From positions 726,540 to 790,539 of the forward strand of contig NZ_AOHO01000048.1 in NCBI RefSeq assembly GCF_000342005.1: a stretch of 64,000 bases of DNA, read 5' to 3'. Origin of the DNA: Amycolatopsis decaplanina DSM 44594. Lineage in GTDB: Bacteria; Actinomycetota; Actinomycetes; Mycobacteriales; Pseudonocardiaceae. Of this stretch, positions 40,174-49,518 are shown one piece after another; the stretch's first letter is position 1; every line of letters starts with the position of its first letter. The translations under genes and the position numbers were made by a program. Under the pieces are notes generated by a model. It did no database searches. It had not been told where the DNA came from and saw only the letters and a list, made by a program, of their open reading frames with translations.

Positions 40174-42015
40174 ATGACTTCGCGCTCACGGCCCCCTGGT
40201 GGCGAATCCACCGGGCAAGCCGTCCCCGGGACCGCGTCCGCCGAACTTCTCCGGAGCGAACCGGGCTCCCGCCCGCGAGCGCTCCTGCTGTCGGCGGGGC
40301 TGGTGTCGGCCGGTGCGGTCGCGCTGGCCGCCGGCGCGCTGATGCCCGTCGTCCGGGGTGGTTCGCCCGGTTTCACCGCCGCTCCCTTGCTGATCGTGCT
40401 GGCCTTGGCGCCCGCGGCGACCGTGCTTTACGCGCTGGTCACCGGGCGCTCGGGACTCGCGGCGGGCCTGGTGCTCGGGCTCACCGCGCTCGCGCCCGGA
40501 CGGCTCCTGCTGGACCTGCAGCTGCTCGCGGACGGATCCCTCGCCGCGCGTCCGGAACTGTTCCTCGCCGACAGGCTGCTCGCGCTTCCTCCCGCGGGAC
40601 CGGGCCTCTGGCCGCTGGTGGCGGGTCACCTGCTCACCCTCGCGGCCGGGGCGTTCGCCGCCGGGACCGCGCGCGACGAGGCGGAACTGGCGGGTGAACT
40701 CGACGGTCGGCGCCGCTGGCGGCTTCTCGGGCCCGTGCTCGGCGTGGCCGGCGGGATCGGCCTGCTGCTCGCACCTCTCGGTTCGGGCAACGCGTACCTC
40801 CTGGCCAAGAACGCCTTCGAGGGCCCGACGGTCGCGATGGCCGGGTACCTGTTGCTCGCGGCCTTGCTTCCGCTGACCGTGCTGGTGGCCGTGAGTTCGC
40901 CTTCGGCAGGGGTCGGCAAGGGCGGATTCGCCGGAGCGGGACTGGCGGTGCTCGCGGTCGGTGTTCCGCCGGTGGTCGCGGGGCTGGTCGTGGACCGGCT
41001 TTCGGTCGCGCCGGGTTCGGTGGTGGTGACCGTCGCGGGTCTGGCGCTGGCCGGGCTGGCCTTCACCCGGTTCGACGTCGCGGAAGCGGACGAGACCGTC
41101 ACCGGTGATCTGGCCGGAGAGGCCAGGCTGCCCGGGCTGTTCTGGTGGCGGCTGGCCACCGGTGGCCTGGCGCTGCTCGCCGCCGCTGCCGCGGTCGCGG
41201 GCGCGCTGGCCCCGACACTGAAGGCCAACGGTCCGACGCCCGTCCCCGAGACGCCTGCGCGCTGGCTGCTGCTCGGCGCCGCCGTAGTGCTCGCCGTGCC
41301 CGCGCTGTTCGTCTTCGTGCCGCGGCTCTCGGCGTTCGCCAGGGGAGTCGTCGCGGCCACGTGGGCGGGTGTCGTCCTCGCGGGCACGGCCGTGCTGAGC
41401 GCCGCCTTGTCCGTGACCGAGGACAAGGCGGTGGACCCGGCGCTGTTCGGTGTCGACCTCCCGGTGCCGTTGCCGGACAAGGCCGGCTACTCGGCGGGCC
41501 CCGGTGTCACGTGGACGTTCATCGCGCTCGTGCTGGCGGCCGTGGCCGCGCTCGCCGCGGTGATCACCGGTGTCGTGGAGCGCGACGTCTCCGATGACGC
41601 GGGAATGGACGCCGGACCGGACGGAACGCGGGCGAGCGGGAACGTGCTCACCCCGGTCGTCGCGGCGGCGGTGCTGGCGATCGCCGCGTTCGGCACGCCG
41701 GTGTTCACCGCGCCCGGTTACACCGCGCCGGGACTGTGGTCGGACTTCGGCGCGGCGTCGTGGGGCCTGCTCGGTGCACTCGCGGTCGTCCTCGGCCTGT
41801 ACGCGCTCGTCCCGCGCTCACGGCCGGTCGCGGCGGCGTCCGCGTCGGCCGGGGCCGCGCTGGTGCTCGGCCTGCACGCGGCGGAACTGCCGCTCGTCGG
41901 CTCGGAGTACGACGGCGCGTCGGCCGGGATCGGGTTCTGGCTCGCGCTGGGCGGCGCCGTCGTCTCCCTCGTCGCGGCCGGGATGGCCGTCGCGGGCTCC
42001 AGGCGGACCGGATGA
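40174..42015 (+). CDS. Large polytopic membrane protein
   Basis: The 613-residue product is a chain of Ala/Val/Leu/Gly-rich helices, about 14-16 spans, after a polar N-terminus of 35 residues. Loops are short and carry no enzymatic motif. ATG 40174 is chosen; an in-frame ATG at 40123 would add 17 unconserved residues. The stop overlaps the next gene by four bases (ATGA), so the two are translationally coupled. By position between the M23 peptidase and sucC it may belong to envelope biology; the function is unknown. Confidence 0.8.
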   Translation: MTSRSRPPGGESTGQAVPGTASAELLRSEPGSRPRALLLSAGLVSAGAVALAAGALMPVVRGGSPGFTAAPLLIVLALAPAATVLYALVTGRSGLAAGLVLGLTALAPGRLLLDLQLLADGSLAARPELFLADRLLALPPAGPGLWPLVAGHLLTLAAGAFAAGTARDEAELAGELDGRRRWRLLGPVLGVAGGIGLLLAPLGSGNAYLLAKNAFEGPTVAMAGYLLLAALLPLTVLVAVSSPSAGVGKGGFAGAGLAVLAVGVPPVVAGLVVDRLSVAPGSVVVTVAGLALAGLAFTRFDVAEADETVTGDLAGEARLPGLFWWRLATGGLALLAAAAAVAGALAPTLKANGPTPVPETPARWLLLGAAVVLAVPALFVFVPRLSAFARGVVAATWAGVVLAGTAVLSAALSVTEDKAVDPALFGVDLPVPLPDKAGYSAGPGVTWTFIALVLAAVAALAAVITGVVERDVSDDAGMDAGPDGTRASGNVLTPVVAAAVLAIAAFGTPVFTAPGYTAPGLWSDFGAASWGLLGALAVVLGLYALVPRSRPVAAASASAGAALVLGLHAAELPLVGSEYDGASAGIGFWLALGGAVVSLVAAGMAVAGSRRTG

Positions 42016-42371
42016 CGCGACATCTCCTTCGCGTCGTGCTGGCGGAGTTCGGCGTCGAGGAAGGCACGGCGGTCGCACTCGGAAGGCTGCTGCGCGATGA
42101 CGGCGTCGAGGTCGTCTACGCCGGTCGTCTCGACACCTCCGAACAACTGGTCCGGACGGTCGAACAGGAGGATCCGGACATCCTCGGCGTGGTGCGGGAC
42201 GTGAGTGAACCGCAAGGGCTCGCTGAAACGCTCCCGGGAGTTCTCCTCTTCGCGGTCGGTAACGGTCCGAGCGAGTTCGAGAACGCCTTCGAAAGCCTGG
42301 AAGAGGCGGCGAACTGGGTCTCCGGTGTGCGTTCTCACACCGTGGAAACACCGTCTGACCGCGTACGGTGA
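42012..42371 (+). CDS. Degenerate cobalamin-binding-fold protein
   Basis: The 119-residue protein follows the Rossmann pattern of methylmalonyl-CoA-mutase-type B12 domains: RHLLRVVLAEFGVEEGTAVA, GRLLRDDGVEVVYAG, SEQLVRTVEQEDPDILGVV. Where true B12 domains have DGHDRG, it reads VEEGTA, so the axial-ligand His is missing and B12 binding is unlikely. ATG 42012 overlaps the membrane-protein stop (ATGA). Coupling to a polytopic membrane protein suggests a soluble partner subunit; the function is unknown. Confidence 0.7.
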   Translation: MTRHLLRVVLAEFGVEEGTAVALGRLLRDDGVEVVYAGRLDTSEQLVRTVEQEDPDILGVVRDVSEPQGLAETLPGVLLFAVGNGPSEFENAFESLEEAANWVSGVRSHTVETPSDRVR

Positions 42372-42439
42372 CCGACTTCACCAGGTGCGGAGTCCCCTGC
42401 TTCTGCGCAGGTCGCTAACCTCGACTGGTCCGACAGCGC

Positions 42440-42455
42440 GGTCCGGAAACGGACC
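42440..42455 (+). terminator. GNRA-capped hairpin before sucC
   Basis: GGTCCG, loop GAAA, CGGACC: a perfect 6-bp stem 69 bases after the B12-fold gene and 33 bases before sucC. Either a weak terminator or a 5'-leader stem of sucCD. Confidence 0.5.
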
Positions 42456-42488
42456 ACCACAGTGGCGTGTCGTCAGGAGACTGGAGTA

Positions 42489-43658
42489 GTGGACCTCTAC
42501 GAGTACCAGGCGAGGGATCTCTTCGCCGCCCACGGAGTACCGGTTCTGCCGGGTGCCGTGGCAAACACCCCCGAAGAAGCCAAGGCCACCGCCGAGAAGA
42601 TCGGCAATCAGGTCGTCATCAAGGCGCAGGTGAAGACCGGCGGCCGCGGCAAGGCCGGCGGCGTCAAGCTGGCCCAGACGCCGGATGAGGCCGCCGAGAA
42701 GGCTGAGGCGATCCTCGGTCTGGACATCAAGGGCCACATCACGCGTCGCGTGCTGGTGGCCGAAGCCTCGGACATCGCCGAGGAGTACTACTTCTCCTTC
42801 CTGCTGGACCGTGCGAACCGCACCTTCCTCGCGATGGCTTCGGCCGAAGGCGGCGTGGAGATCGAGCAGCTGGCCGTCGAGCGTCCCGAAGCGCTCGCGA
42901 AGATCCCGGTCGACGCGATCGTCGGTGTCGACAAGGCGAAGGCCGTCGAGATCCTGACCGCGGGCAAGTTCCCGGAGAAGGTCGTCGACGAGGCCGCCGA
43001 CGTCGTCGTGAAGCTCTGGGAGACCTTCGTCTCCGAGGACGCGACCCTGGTCGAGGTCAACCCGCTGGTCCGCGACCCGCAGGACAAGATCATCGCCCTC
43101 GACGGCAAGGTCACCCTCGACGAGAACGCCTCGTTCCGTCAGCCGGGCCACGAGGCCCTGGTCGACAAGGACGCGGAGAACCCGCTCGAGGCGAAGGCCA
43201 AGGCCAAGGACCTCAACTACGTCAAGCTCGACGGCGAGGTCGGCATCATCGGCAACGGCGCGGGCCTCGTGATGTCCACGCTGGACGTCGTGGCCTACGC
43301 GGGCGAGAAGCACGGCGGCGTCAAGCCCGCCAACTTCCTCGACATCGGCGGCGGCGCTTCGGCCGAGGTCATGGCGGCCGGGCTGGACGTCATCCTCAAC
43401 GACACCGACGTGAAGAGCGTCTTCGTCAACGTCTTCGGTGGCATCACCGCTTGCGACGCGGTCGCGAACGGCATCGTCGAGGCGCTGAAGATCCTGGGCG
43501 ACGAGGCCACCAAGCCGCTCGTCGTGCGGCTGGACGGCAACAACGTCATCGAGGGCCGGAAGATCCTGGCCGACGCGAACCACCCGCTGGTCACCGTGGT
43601 GGACACAATGGACAACGCGGCCGACAAGGCCGCCGAGCTCGCCGCGGCAGGTGCGTGA
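42489..43658 (+). CDS. sucC: Succinyl-CoA synthetase beta subunit
   Basis: The 389-residue subunit starts MDLYEYQARDLFAAHGVPV and has the ATP-grasp segments KAQVKTGGRGKAGGVKLA and EVNPLV, and the power-helix region GGGASAEVMAAGLDVI. With SucD it makes succinate and ATP (or GTP) from succinyl-CoA in the TCA cycle. GTG 42489 is placed at the conserved N-terminus and has TGGAG just upstream; a start nine codons earlier would be non-native. sucD begins one base after its stop. Confidence 0.96.
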   Translation: MDLYEYQARDLFAAHGVPVLPGAVANTPEEAKATAEKIGNQVVIKAQVKTGGRGKAGGVKLAQTPDEAAEKAEAILGLDIKGHITRRVLVAEASDIAEEYYFSFLLDRANRTFLAMASAEGGVEIEQLAVERPEALAKIPVDAIVGVDKAKAVEILTAGKFPEKVVDEAADVVVKLWETFVSEDATLVEVNPLVRDPQDKIIALDGKVTLDENASFRQPGHEALVDKDAENPLEAKAKAKDLNYVKLDGEVGIIGNGAGLVMSTLDVVAYAGEKHGGVKPANFLDIGGGASAEVMAAGLDVILNDTDVKSVFVNVFGGITACDAVANGIVEALKILGDEATKPLVVRLDGNNVIEGRKILADANHPLVTVVDTMDNAADKAAELAAAGA

Positions 43659-43659
43659 G

Positions 43660-44547
43660 ATGTCGATCTTCATCAACGAGAACAGCAAGGTCATCGTCCA
43701 GGGGCTCACCGGCTCCGAGGGCATGAAGCACGCGACCAAGATGCTGAAGTCCGGCACGAACATCGTGGGTGGCGTCAACGCCCGCAAGGCCGGCCAGACG
43801 GTCACCATCGAGGGCAAGGACCTCACCGTGTTCGGCACGGTCGAGGAGGCCATGAAGGAGACCGGCGCCGACGTTTCGGTCATCTTCGTGCCGCCGAAGT
43901 TCGCCAAGGACGCGGTCATCGAGGCGATCGACGCCGAGATCCCGCTCGCCGTGGTGATCACCGAGGGCATCCCGGTGCACGACTCGGCCTACTTCTGGGC
44001 GCATGCCGTCGCGACCGGCAACAAGACCCGCATCATCGGGCCGAACTGCCCCGGTGTGATCAGCCCCGGTAAGTCGAACGCCGGCATCATCCCGGCCGAC
44101 ATCACCGGCGCCGGCCCGATCGGCCTGGTGTCGAAGTCCGGCACGCTGACCTACCAGATGATGTACGAGCTGCGTGACATCGGTTTCTCCACCGGTGTCG
44201 GCATCGGTGGCGACCCGATCATCGGCACCACGCACATCGACGCCCTCGAGGCGTTCGAGGCGGACCCCGAGACCAAGGTCATCGTGATGATCGGCGAGAT
44301 CGGTGGCGACGCCGAAGAGCGTGCCGCGGCCTACATCAAGGACAACGTGACGAAGCCGGTCGTCGGTTACGTCGCGGGCTTCACCGCGCCCGAGGGCAAG
44401 ACCATGGGCCACGCCGGCGCCATCGTCTCCGGTTCCTCCGGCACGGCCGCCGCCAAGAAGGAGGCCCTCGAGGCCGCCGGCGTCAAGGTCGGGAAGACCC
44501 CGAGCGAGACCGCCGTCCTGGCGCGCGAGCTGTACAACAGCCTCTGA
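43660..44547 (+). CDS. sucD: Succinyl-CoA synthetase alpha subunit
   Basis: The 295-residue subunit has the CoA-binding Rossmann start (VIVQGLTGSEGMKHATKM), IIGPNCPGVISPGKSNAGII, and the phospho-histidine loop KTMGHAGAIVSG. ATG 43660 follows the sucC stop (43656-43658) by one base. The operon ends in a strong hairpin and a palindromic repeat. Confidence 0.97.
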   Translation: MSIFINENSKVIVQGLTGSEGMKHATKMLKSGTNIVGGVNARKAGQTVTIEGKDLTVFGTVEEAMKETGADVSVIFVPPKFAKDAVIEAIDAEIPLAVVITEGIPVHDSAYFWAHAVATGNKTRIIGPNCPGVISPGKSNAGIIPADITGAGPIGLVSKSGTLTYQMMYELRDIGFSTGVGIGGDPIIGTTHIDALEAFEADPETKVIVMIGEIGGDAEERAAAYIKDNVTKPVVGYVAGFTAPEGKTMGHAGAIVSGSSGTAAAKKEALEAAGVKVGKTPSETAVLARELYNSL

Positions 44548-44568
44548 TCCTTCGGAGACTGAGCTTTC

Positions 44569-44607
44569 CCCGGCGGGCCGGGCACCCTACCGGTGCCCGG
44601 CCCGCCT
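44569..44607 (+). terminator. Terminator of sucCD
   Basis: GGCGGGCC...GGCACC pairs with GGTGCCCGGCCCGCC around CTACC, with TCCTTTCG following, 22 bases after sucD. Confidence 0.85.
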
Positions 44608-44614
44608 CCTTTCG

Positions 44615-44656
44615 TCCCCCGCATCGCGTTTAGCGGGCTAAAAGCGATGCGGGGGA
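44615..44656. repeat. Palindromic repeat in a 20-bp stem, 3' of sucCD
   Basis: The core at 44623-44648 (TTTAGCGGGCTAAA) is flanked by TCCCCCGC on the left and GCGGGGGA on the right, so the stem runs over 20 base pairs with one mismatch. It is the second hairpin after sucD. Confidence 0.9.
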
Positions 44657-44821
44657 TGAGAAGAGGTTTCGCAGGGAACCCGATCGGGTGTACAGACGTC
44701 TCAGAGCCCGAGGCATGGGGTGACCGCGTGTGCGCTAGCGTTCGAGCATCACAGCCGCCTCGTTTGTCCCGGGAGTCCCGTGCGCCCCGGGGTGCCGGTC
44801 GAACGACAGGAGAGCATTCGG

Positions 44822-45646
44822 ATGTCCTATCCCAGCGGTGGGCCCGGCTACCCCCAGCAGGGTGGCGGCCAGCAACACCCCAACCCCGGCTCGGGAGCCT
44901 TTCCGCAGCAGCAGGCGCCGTCGCAGGCCGCCCCGCTGAACCTGGCGTTGCTGCTCGCGCTCGCCGTCACCGTCCTCGGCCTGGTGCAGTTCTTCATCGG
45001 TTTCTCCGACGAGGCCGACGCCGCCCGGGAGGTCTCGGTCTTCCTTCTGGTCAGCGGCTTGCTCGCGGCACTGCACGCGCTGCCGCGCGGCCCGAAGACG
45101 CTGCCGTTCGCCGCGTTGTTCAGCGTCCTCGGCGCGTTCGGCGCGCTCGACCTGATCATCGGTTACCCGACCGTCGACGGCGGGGAGGGACGTCCGGAGG
45201 TCTCGCTCCCCGGCATCCTCACGGTGGTGCTGATCCTCGGCATCCTGCAGATGCTGGTCGCGGTCGCCGCGTTGCTGTTCGAGCACGACGTCATCAAGGT
45301 GCCCGCCGCGAAGCCGCAGCAGCAGGCGCCGCAGGCCCCGTACAGCCAGCAGTTCCCGCAGCAGGGCCCGCAGGGTCCGTTCGGCCAGCAGGGTCAGCAG
45401 GGCCCGGCCGCCACGCAGGTCCAGCCGTTCCCCGGCTCGGGTCAGCAGGGCCAGCAGCAGGGTGAGCAGTCCGGTCCGTTCTCGCAGCCGGGCGGGTTCC
45501 AGCCGCCGGTCACACAGCCGCCGGGTCAGCAGGCGACGACGTACGCGCCGCAGCAGGGCCAGTTCTTCCAGCAGCCGCCGTCCTCCTCGTCGGAGCCGGG
45601 CCAGAACCCGGGCACGCCACCCGGCGGTTTCGGCCAGCAGAGCTGA
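44822..45646 (+). CDS. DUF5336-type membrane protein (Rv0954-like)
   Basis: The 274-residue protein has a Gly/Pro/Gln-rich cytoplasmic start, four membrane helices (LNLALLLALAVTVLGLVQFF to LTVVLILGILQMLVAVAAL) and a long Gln/Pro/Gly-rich C-terminal tail. It matches Rv0954 in position and style; that family is an antigenic membrane protein implicated with the divisome and cell-wall growth (family knowledge, not tested here). ATG 44822 has AGGAGAGC upstream and starts exactly at MSYPSGGPGYP. A near-perfect terminator follows. Confidence 0.87.
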   Translation: MSYPSGGPGYPQQGGGQQHPNPGSGAFPQQQAPSQAAPLNLALLLALAVTVLGLVQFFIGFSDEADAAREVSVFLLVSGLLAALHALPRGPKTLPFAALFSVLGAFGALDLIIGYPTVDGGEGRPEVSLPGILTVVLILGILQMLVAVAALLFEHDVIKVPAAKPQQQAPQAPYSQQFPQQGPQGPFGQQGQQGPAATQVQPFPGSGQQGQQQGEQSGPFSQPGGFQPPVTQPPGQQATTYAPQQGQFFQQPPSSSSEPGQNPGTPPGGFGQQS

Positions 45647-45658
45647 CCTTCCGAACGC

Positions 45659-45702
45659 GAAAACACCCGCTGTGACTCTTTGTGTCACAGCGGGTGTTTT
45701 CT
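45659..45702 (+). terminator. Intrinsic terminator of the Rv0954-like gene
   Basis: GAAAACACCCGCTGTGAC pairs with GTCACAGCGGGTGTTTTC around a short loop; TTT follows. This is the clearest classical rho-independent terminator in the window. Confidence 0.93.
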
Positions 45703-45789
45703 TTGCCGGGGTGACCCGACCGGGTGGGTTGGGCCACGTGCGCCGATCGGTGGCGGCGTGCCTCACCCGGACGGACCAGTCCGGATGTC

Positions 45790-47259
45790 ATGGTGCGGTC
45801 CATGAAGCTGCTCACCCGCGACGAACGCCCGCCGGGCGAAGAGCCGGTGAGCGACCTCGTCCCCGAGCTGGAGGTCTCCAGGGCGAAGCGGGTTCGTGTG
45901 TTGCTCGCCGCGGCCTGCTCGCCCCTGCTTTTCTCCTATACCGCCGTCGCGACCGTTCTCGCGGTGGTTTCGTTCGCCGCCGACCGGTCCCGGTTCTCCG
46001 CCACCGGTGCCCTGCTCGCCGCCGGTCCTGGTTGGCTCGCCTCATGGCAGGCGGAACTCGACCTCGGTGGTCATCCGCTCGGTGTGCTGCCGCTGCTGCC
46101 GACGCTCGTCGTCGGATGGCTCGCGGCGAGGGCGGCCGCGCGCGCCGCCCGCCGCGTCGGCGGCCGGACCCCGGCGGACGCCGTCCCGGTGGTGACGGTG
46201 ATCGCCGGGTCGCACGCGCTGTTCGGCGTGCTCATCGCCGTGCTGGCCGGCGGATCGCCGATCGGCGTGAACCCGCTGACCGCCTTCTGCGTGCCAGGCC
46301 TCCTCGCCGGAATCGCCGCCGTCGCGGGAGTCGCCAGGGATTGCGGGCTTCCGGCCGCGGTGCGGGACCGGTTCGACCCGGTGGCGCTTCAAGGTCTGCG
46401 GGCGGGTGCGCTCGGTCTCGCCGCGTTGATCGCCTGTGGCGCCGTGGTGTTCACCGCGGCCACCGCGCTCTCCTGGTCCACTGTGGACAGTCTGTTCGAA
46501 CCGGGCTTCGGTGCGAGCTTCGGCCTGTTCCTGCTCTCCGTGGCCTACCTGCCGAACGCGGTCGTGGCCGCGCTGTCGTTCACCACCGGGCCGGGTTTCT
46601 CGGTCGGTTCGCTGACCGTCGGCATGTTCGGCTACCAGGAAGGGCGGCTGCCGGGGGTGCCGGTGCTGGCGGGGATCCCGTCCCACCACGCTGTCTGGTG
46701 GCCGGCGTTGCTGCTCCTGCCCGTGCTGGTCGGTGCGCTGGTCGGCTGGCGGATCCGCACGATCGACGAGGATCCGATGTTGCGGATGCGGGCGGTCGCC
46801 GTCGCGGGCGCGCTCGTCGCGTTCGGCTGCGTCATCCTCGGGACCCTCTCCGGCGGCAGGCTCGGCGACGGGCCGTTCGACCCGGTCAGCGTGCCGGTCG
46901 GGGTCGCTTCCGTGATCGCCTTCTGCTGGATCGTCGTCCCCGGCGGGTTCGTCGCGTTCTTCGCCGGAGCGCACGAGGCCCCCGAACCGCCGGGTGAACC
47001 CGACGTCGAGGACAACACCGAAGTCGAGGACATCGCCGAAGTCGAAGAAGAAGTCGTCGAGTCCGAAGACGGCGAACCGGCGGAGGAAACCGAAGCCGAG
47101 GCGGACGACGAGCCCGATGACGAGGCCGAAGAATCGGCGGAGGACATCGAGGAGACTCCGGCGGAACCAGAGCCTGAACCAGCGCCCGAACAGGACATCG
47201 CTGTGACCGAGTCCACCGACGGGTCCGGCGACGAAAGCGCCCACGGCGGCGACCGTTAG
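45790..47259 (+). CDS. perM: PerM-like integral membrane protein with acidic tail
   Basis: The 489-residue protein has about ten membrane helices (DUF6350 family) and a highly acidic C-terminal tail of about 90 residues (many Asp/Glu). Position before purN and the family match Rv0955/PerM, needed for divalent-cation homeostasis and stabilisation of FtsB in mycobacteria. ATG 45790 and ATG 45802 are both possible; no strong ribosome site separates them. The acidic tail could bind cations or a basic partner (inference). Confidence 0.85.
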   Translation: MVRSMKLLTRDERPPGEEPVSDLVPELEVSRAKRVRVLLAAACSPLLFSYTAVATVLAVVSFAADRSRFSATGALLAAGPGWLASWQAELDLGGHPLGVLPLLPTLVVGWLAARAAARAARRVGGRTPADAVPVVTVIAGSHALFGVLIAVLAGGSPIGVNPLTAFCVPGLLAGIAAVAGVARDCGLPAAVRDRFDPVALQGLRAGALGLAALIACGAVVFTAATALSWSTVDSLFEPGFGASFGLFLLSVAYLPNAVVAALSFTTGPGFSVGSLTVGMFGYQEGRLPGVPVLAGIPSHHAVWWPALLLLPVLVGALVGWRIRTIDEDPMLRMRAVAVAGALVAFGCVILGTLSGGRLGDGPFDPVSVPVGVASVIAFCWIVVPGGFVAFFAGAHEAPEPPGEPDVEDNTEVEDIAEVEEEVVESEDGEPAEETEAEADDEPDDEAEESAEDIEETPAEPEPEPAPEQDIAVTESTDGSGDESAHGGDR

Positions 47260-47335
47260 GGTTGTCGCGACCAGGTGAAGCGCCGTACGCGCGAGTGCGT
47301 ACCGCCGTGGCAAGGAGCCCGTTCTGGCTAGTCGG

Positions 47336-47953
47336 TTGGACCTGCCCACTCCGGTGAAGCTCGTCGTCCTCGCGTCCGGTTCCGGCACGCTGCTGCAAGC
47401 CGTGCTCGACGCCGTCGAAAAGCCGGACTTCCCGGCGAAGGTGGTCGCTGTCGGGGCGGACCGCACCGGGATCGAGGCGCTCACCCGGGCCGAACGCGCC
47501 GGCGTGCCGTCGTTCGCCGTGCGGATGGCCGACCACCCGGATCGCGCGGCGTGGGACAAGGCGATCACCGAAGCCGTCGCCGCCTACCAGCCGGACCTGG
47601 TCGTCTCCGCGGGGTTCATGAAGATCCTCGGCGCCGAATTCCTCGCGCGGTTCCCCGGCCGCGTGATCAACACCCATCCGGCGTTGCTGCCGTCGTTCCC
47701 CGGTGCGCACGCCGTGGCCGACGCGCTGGCGATGGCCGTCAAGGTCACCGGGTCGACGGTCCATTTCGTCGACGCCGGAGTCGACACCGGGCCGATCATC
47801 GCGCAGGAGCCGGTGATCGTGGAGCCCGATGACGACGAACACGTCCTGCACGAGCGGATCAAGGCCGTGGAACGCAGGCTCCTGGTGGAAACGATCGAAA
47901 AACTCGGCCGGAGCGGGTGCGCGGTCGAGGGACGAAAGGTGAGGTTTTCGTGA
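47336..47953 (+). CDS. purN: Phosphoribosylglycinamide formyltransferase
   Basis: The 205-residue enzyme transfers formyl from 10-formyl-THF to GAR. It has VVLASGSGTLLQAVLDA (phosphate loop), VVSAGFMKILG, the catalytic Asn/His in INTHPALLPSFPG, and the Asp of VHFVDAGVDTGPII. TTG 47336 is the first standard start. However, the only good ribosome site (AAGGAG at about 47311-47317) is ideally spaced for a CTG at 47324, which would give MASRLDLPTPV. The gene overlaps purH by four bases (GTGA). Confidence 0.94.
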   Translation: MDLPTPVKLVVLASGSGTLLQAVLDAVEKPDFPAKVVAVGADRTGIEALTRAERAGVPSFAVRMADHPDRAAWDKAITEAVAAYQPDLVVSAGFMKILGAEFLARFPGRVINTHPALLPSFPGAHAVADALAMAVKVTGSTVHFVDAGVDTGPIIAQEPVIVEPDDDEHVLHERIKAVERRLLVETIEKLGRSGCAVEGRKVRFS

Positions 47954-49512
47954 GTACCGCACAGGGACAGCGTCCCGTCCGGCGCGCGCTGATCGGCGTC
48001 TCCGACAAGGCCGGCCTGCTCGAACTCGCCACCGGGCTGCACGCGGCGGGTGTCGAGATCGTGTCCACCGGCGGCACGGCGAAGGTCATCGCGAACGCCG
48101 GGGTGCCGGTGACGCCGGTCGAAGAGGTCACCGGGTTCCCCGAGTCCCTCGACGGCCGGGTCAAGACGCTCCACCCGCGCGTGCACGCGGGCCTGCTCGC
48201 CGACCGCGACCGCCCGGAGCACGTCGAGCAGCTCAAGCAGCTCGACATCGCGCCGTTCGACCTGCTCGTGGTCAACCTGTACCCGTTCACGCAGACCGTC
48301 GCCTCGGGTGCGAGCCCGGAGGACTGTGTCGAGAACATCGACATCGGTGGTCCGGCGATGGTGCGTGCCGCGGCGAAGAACCACAACAGCGTCGCCGTCG
48401 TGGTCGACCCGTCCCGCTACGAGTGGGTGCTGGAGCGCGTCGCGGCAGGCGGTTTCGAGCTGGCCGACCGCAAGCGGCTCGCCGCGCAGGCCTACGCGCA
48501 CACGGCGGCGTACGACACCGCTGTCGCCGCGTGGTTCGCCAACGTCTACGCGCCCGCGGACGACTCCGGCTTCCCGGACTTCGCCGGCGCTTCGTGGGAG
48601 CGCGGCGACGTGCTGCGCTACGGCGAGAACCCGCACCAGAAGGCCGCGCTGTACAAGCACTGGCGTCCCGGCCTCGCGCACGCGGAACAGCTGCACGGCA
48701 AGGCCATGTCGTACAACAACTACGTCGACACCGACGCCGCGCGCCGCGCCGCCTACGACTTCGACGCCCCGGCGGTCGCGATCATCAAGCACGCCAACCC
48801 GTGCGGGATCGCGGTCGGCGAGGACATCGCCGAGGCGCACCGTAAGGCGCACGCGTGCGACCCGGTCTCGGCCTACGGCGGGGTGATCGCGACCAACCGG
48901 CCGGTGAGCCGCGAGGCCGCCGAGCAGATCTCCGAGGTGTTCACCGAGGTCGTCCTGGCGCCGGACTTCGACGCCGAGGCGCTGGAGATCCTGCAGCGCA
49001 AGAAGAACGTGCGGCTGCTGAAGCTGCCCGCGATCACGTCGCCGGATCCGATCGAGTTCCGGCCGATCTCCGGCGGCATGCTGGTGCAGACCGTCGACAC
49101 GATCGCCGCCGAGGGCGACGACCCGGCGAACTGGACGCTGGCCACCGGGGCGCCCGCCGACGAGCGGACGCTGGCCGACCTCGAGTTCGCGTGGCGTTCG
49201 CTGCGTGCGGTGAAGTCGAACGCGATCCTGCTGGCGAACGACGGTGCGACCGTCGGTGTCGGTATGGGCCAGGTCAACCGGGTCGACTCCTCGCGGCTCG
49301 CGGTCTCGCGGGCGGGCGACCGGGCGAAGGGCTCCGTCGCCGCTTCGGACGCCTTCTTCCCGTTCCCGGACGGGCTCGAGGTCCTGCTGGAGGCCGGTGT
49401 CCGCGCCGTCGTCCAGCCGGGCGGCTCGATCCGCGACGCCGAGGTCATCGCCGCCGCCGAAGCGGCCGGGGTCACCCTGTACCTCACCGGCACGCGCCAC
49501 TTCGCCCACTGA
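47950..49512 (+). CDS. purH: Bifunctional AICAR transformylase/IMP cyclohydrolase
   Basis: The 520-residue protein makes the last two steps of IMP synthesis. The N-terminal cyclohydrolase domain has RRALIGVSDKAGLLELATGL and STGGTAKVI; the transformylase domain has RYGENPHQKAALY, the catalytic Lys-His of IIKHANPCGIA, and ends GTRHFAH. GTG 47950 overlaps the purN stop. The products feed guaB and guaA encoded elsewhere in the window. Palindromic repeats begin 7 bases after the stop. Confidence 0.97.
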   Translation: MSTAQGQRPVRRALIGVSDKAGLLELATGLHAAGVEIVSTGGTAKVIANAGVPVTPVEEVTGFPESLDGRVKTLHPRVHAGLLADRDRPEHVEQLKQLDIAPFDLLVVNLYPFTQTVASGASPEDCVENIDIGGPAMVRAAAKNHNSVAVVVDPSRYEWVLERVAAGGFELADRKRLAAQAYAHTAAYDTAVAAWFANVYAPADDSGFPDFAGASWERGDVLRYGENPHQKAALYKHWRPGLAHAEQLHGKAMSYNNYVDTDAARRAAYDFDAPAVAIIKHANPCGIAVGEDIAEAHRKAHACDPVSAYGGVIATNRPVSREAAEQISEVFTEVVLAPDFDAEALEILQRKKNVRLLKLPAITSPDPIEFRPISGGMLVQTVDTIAAEGDDPANWTLATGAPADERTLADLEFAWRSLRAVKSNAILLANDGATVGVGMGQVNRVDSSRLAVSRAGDRAKGSVAASDAFFPFPDGLEVLLEAGVRAVVQPGGSIRDAEVIAAAEAAGVTLYLTGTRHFAH

Positions 49513-49518
49513 CGCCGA

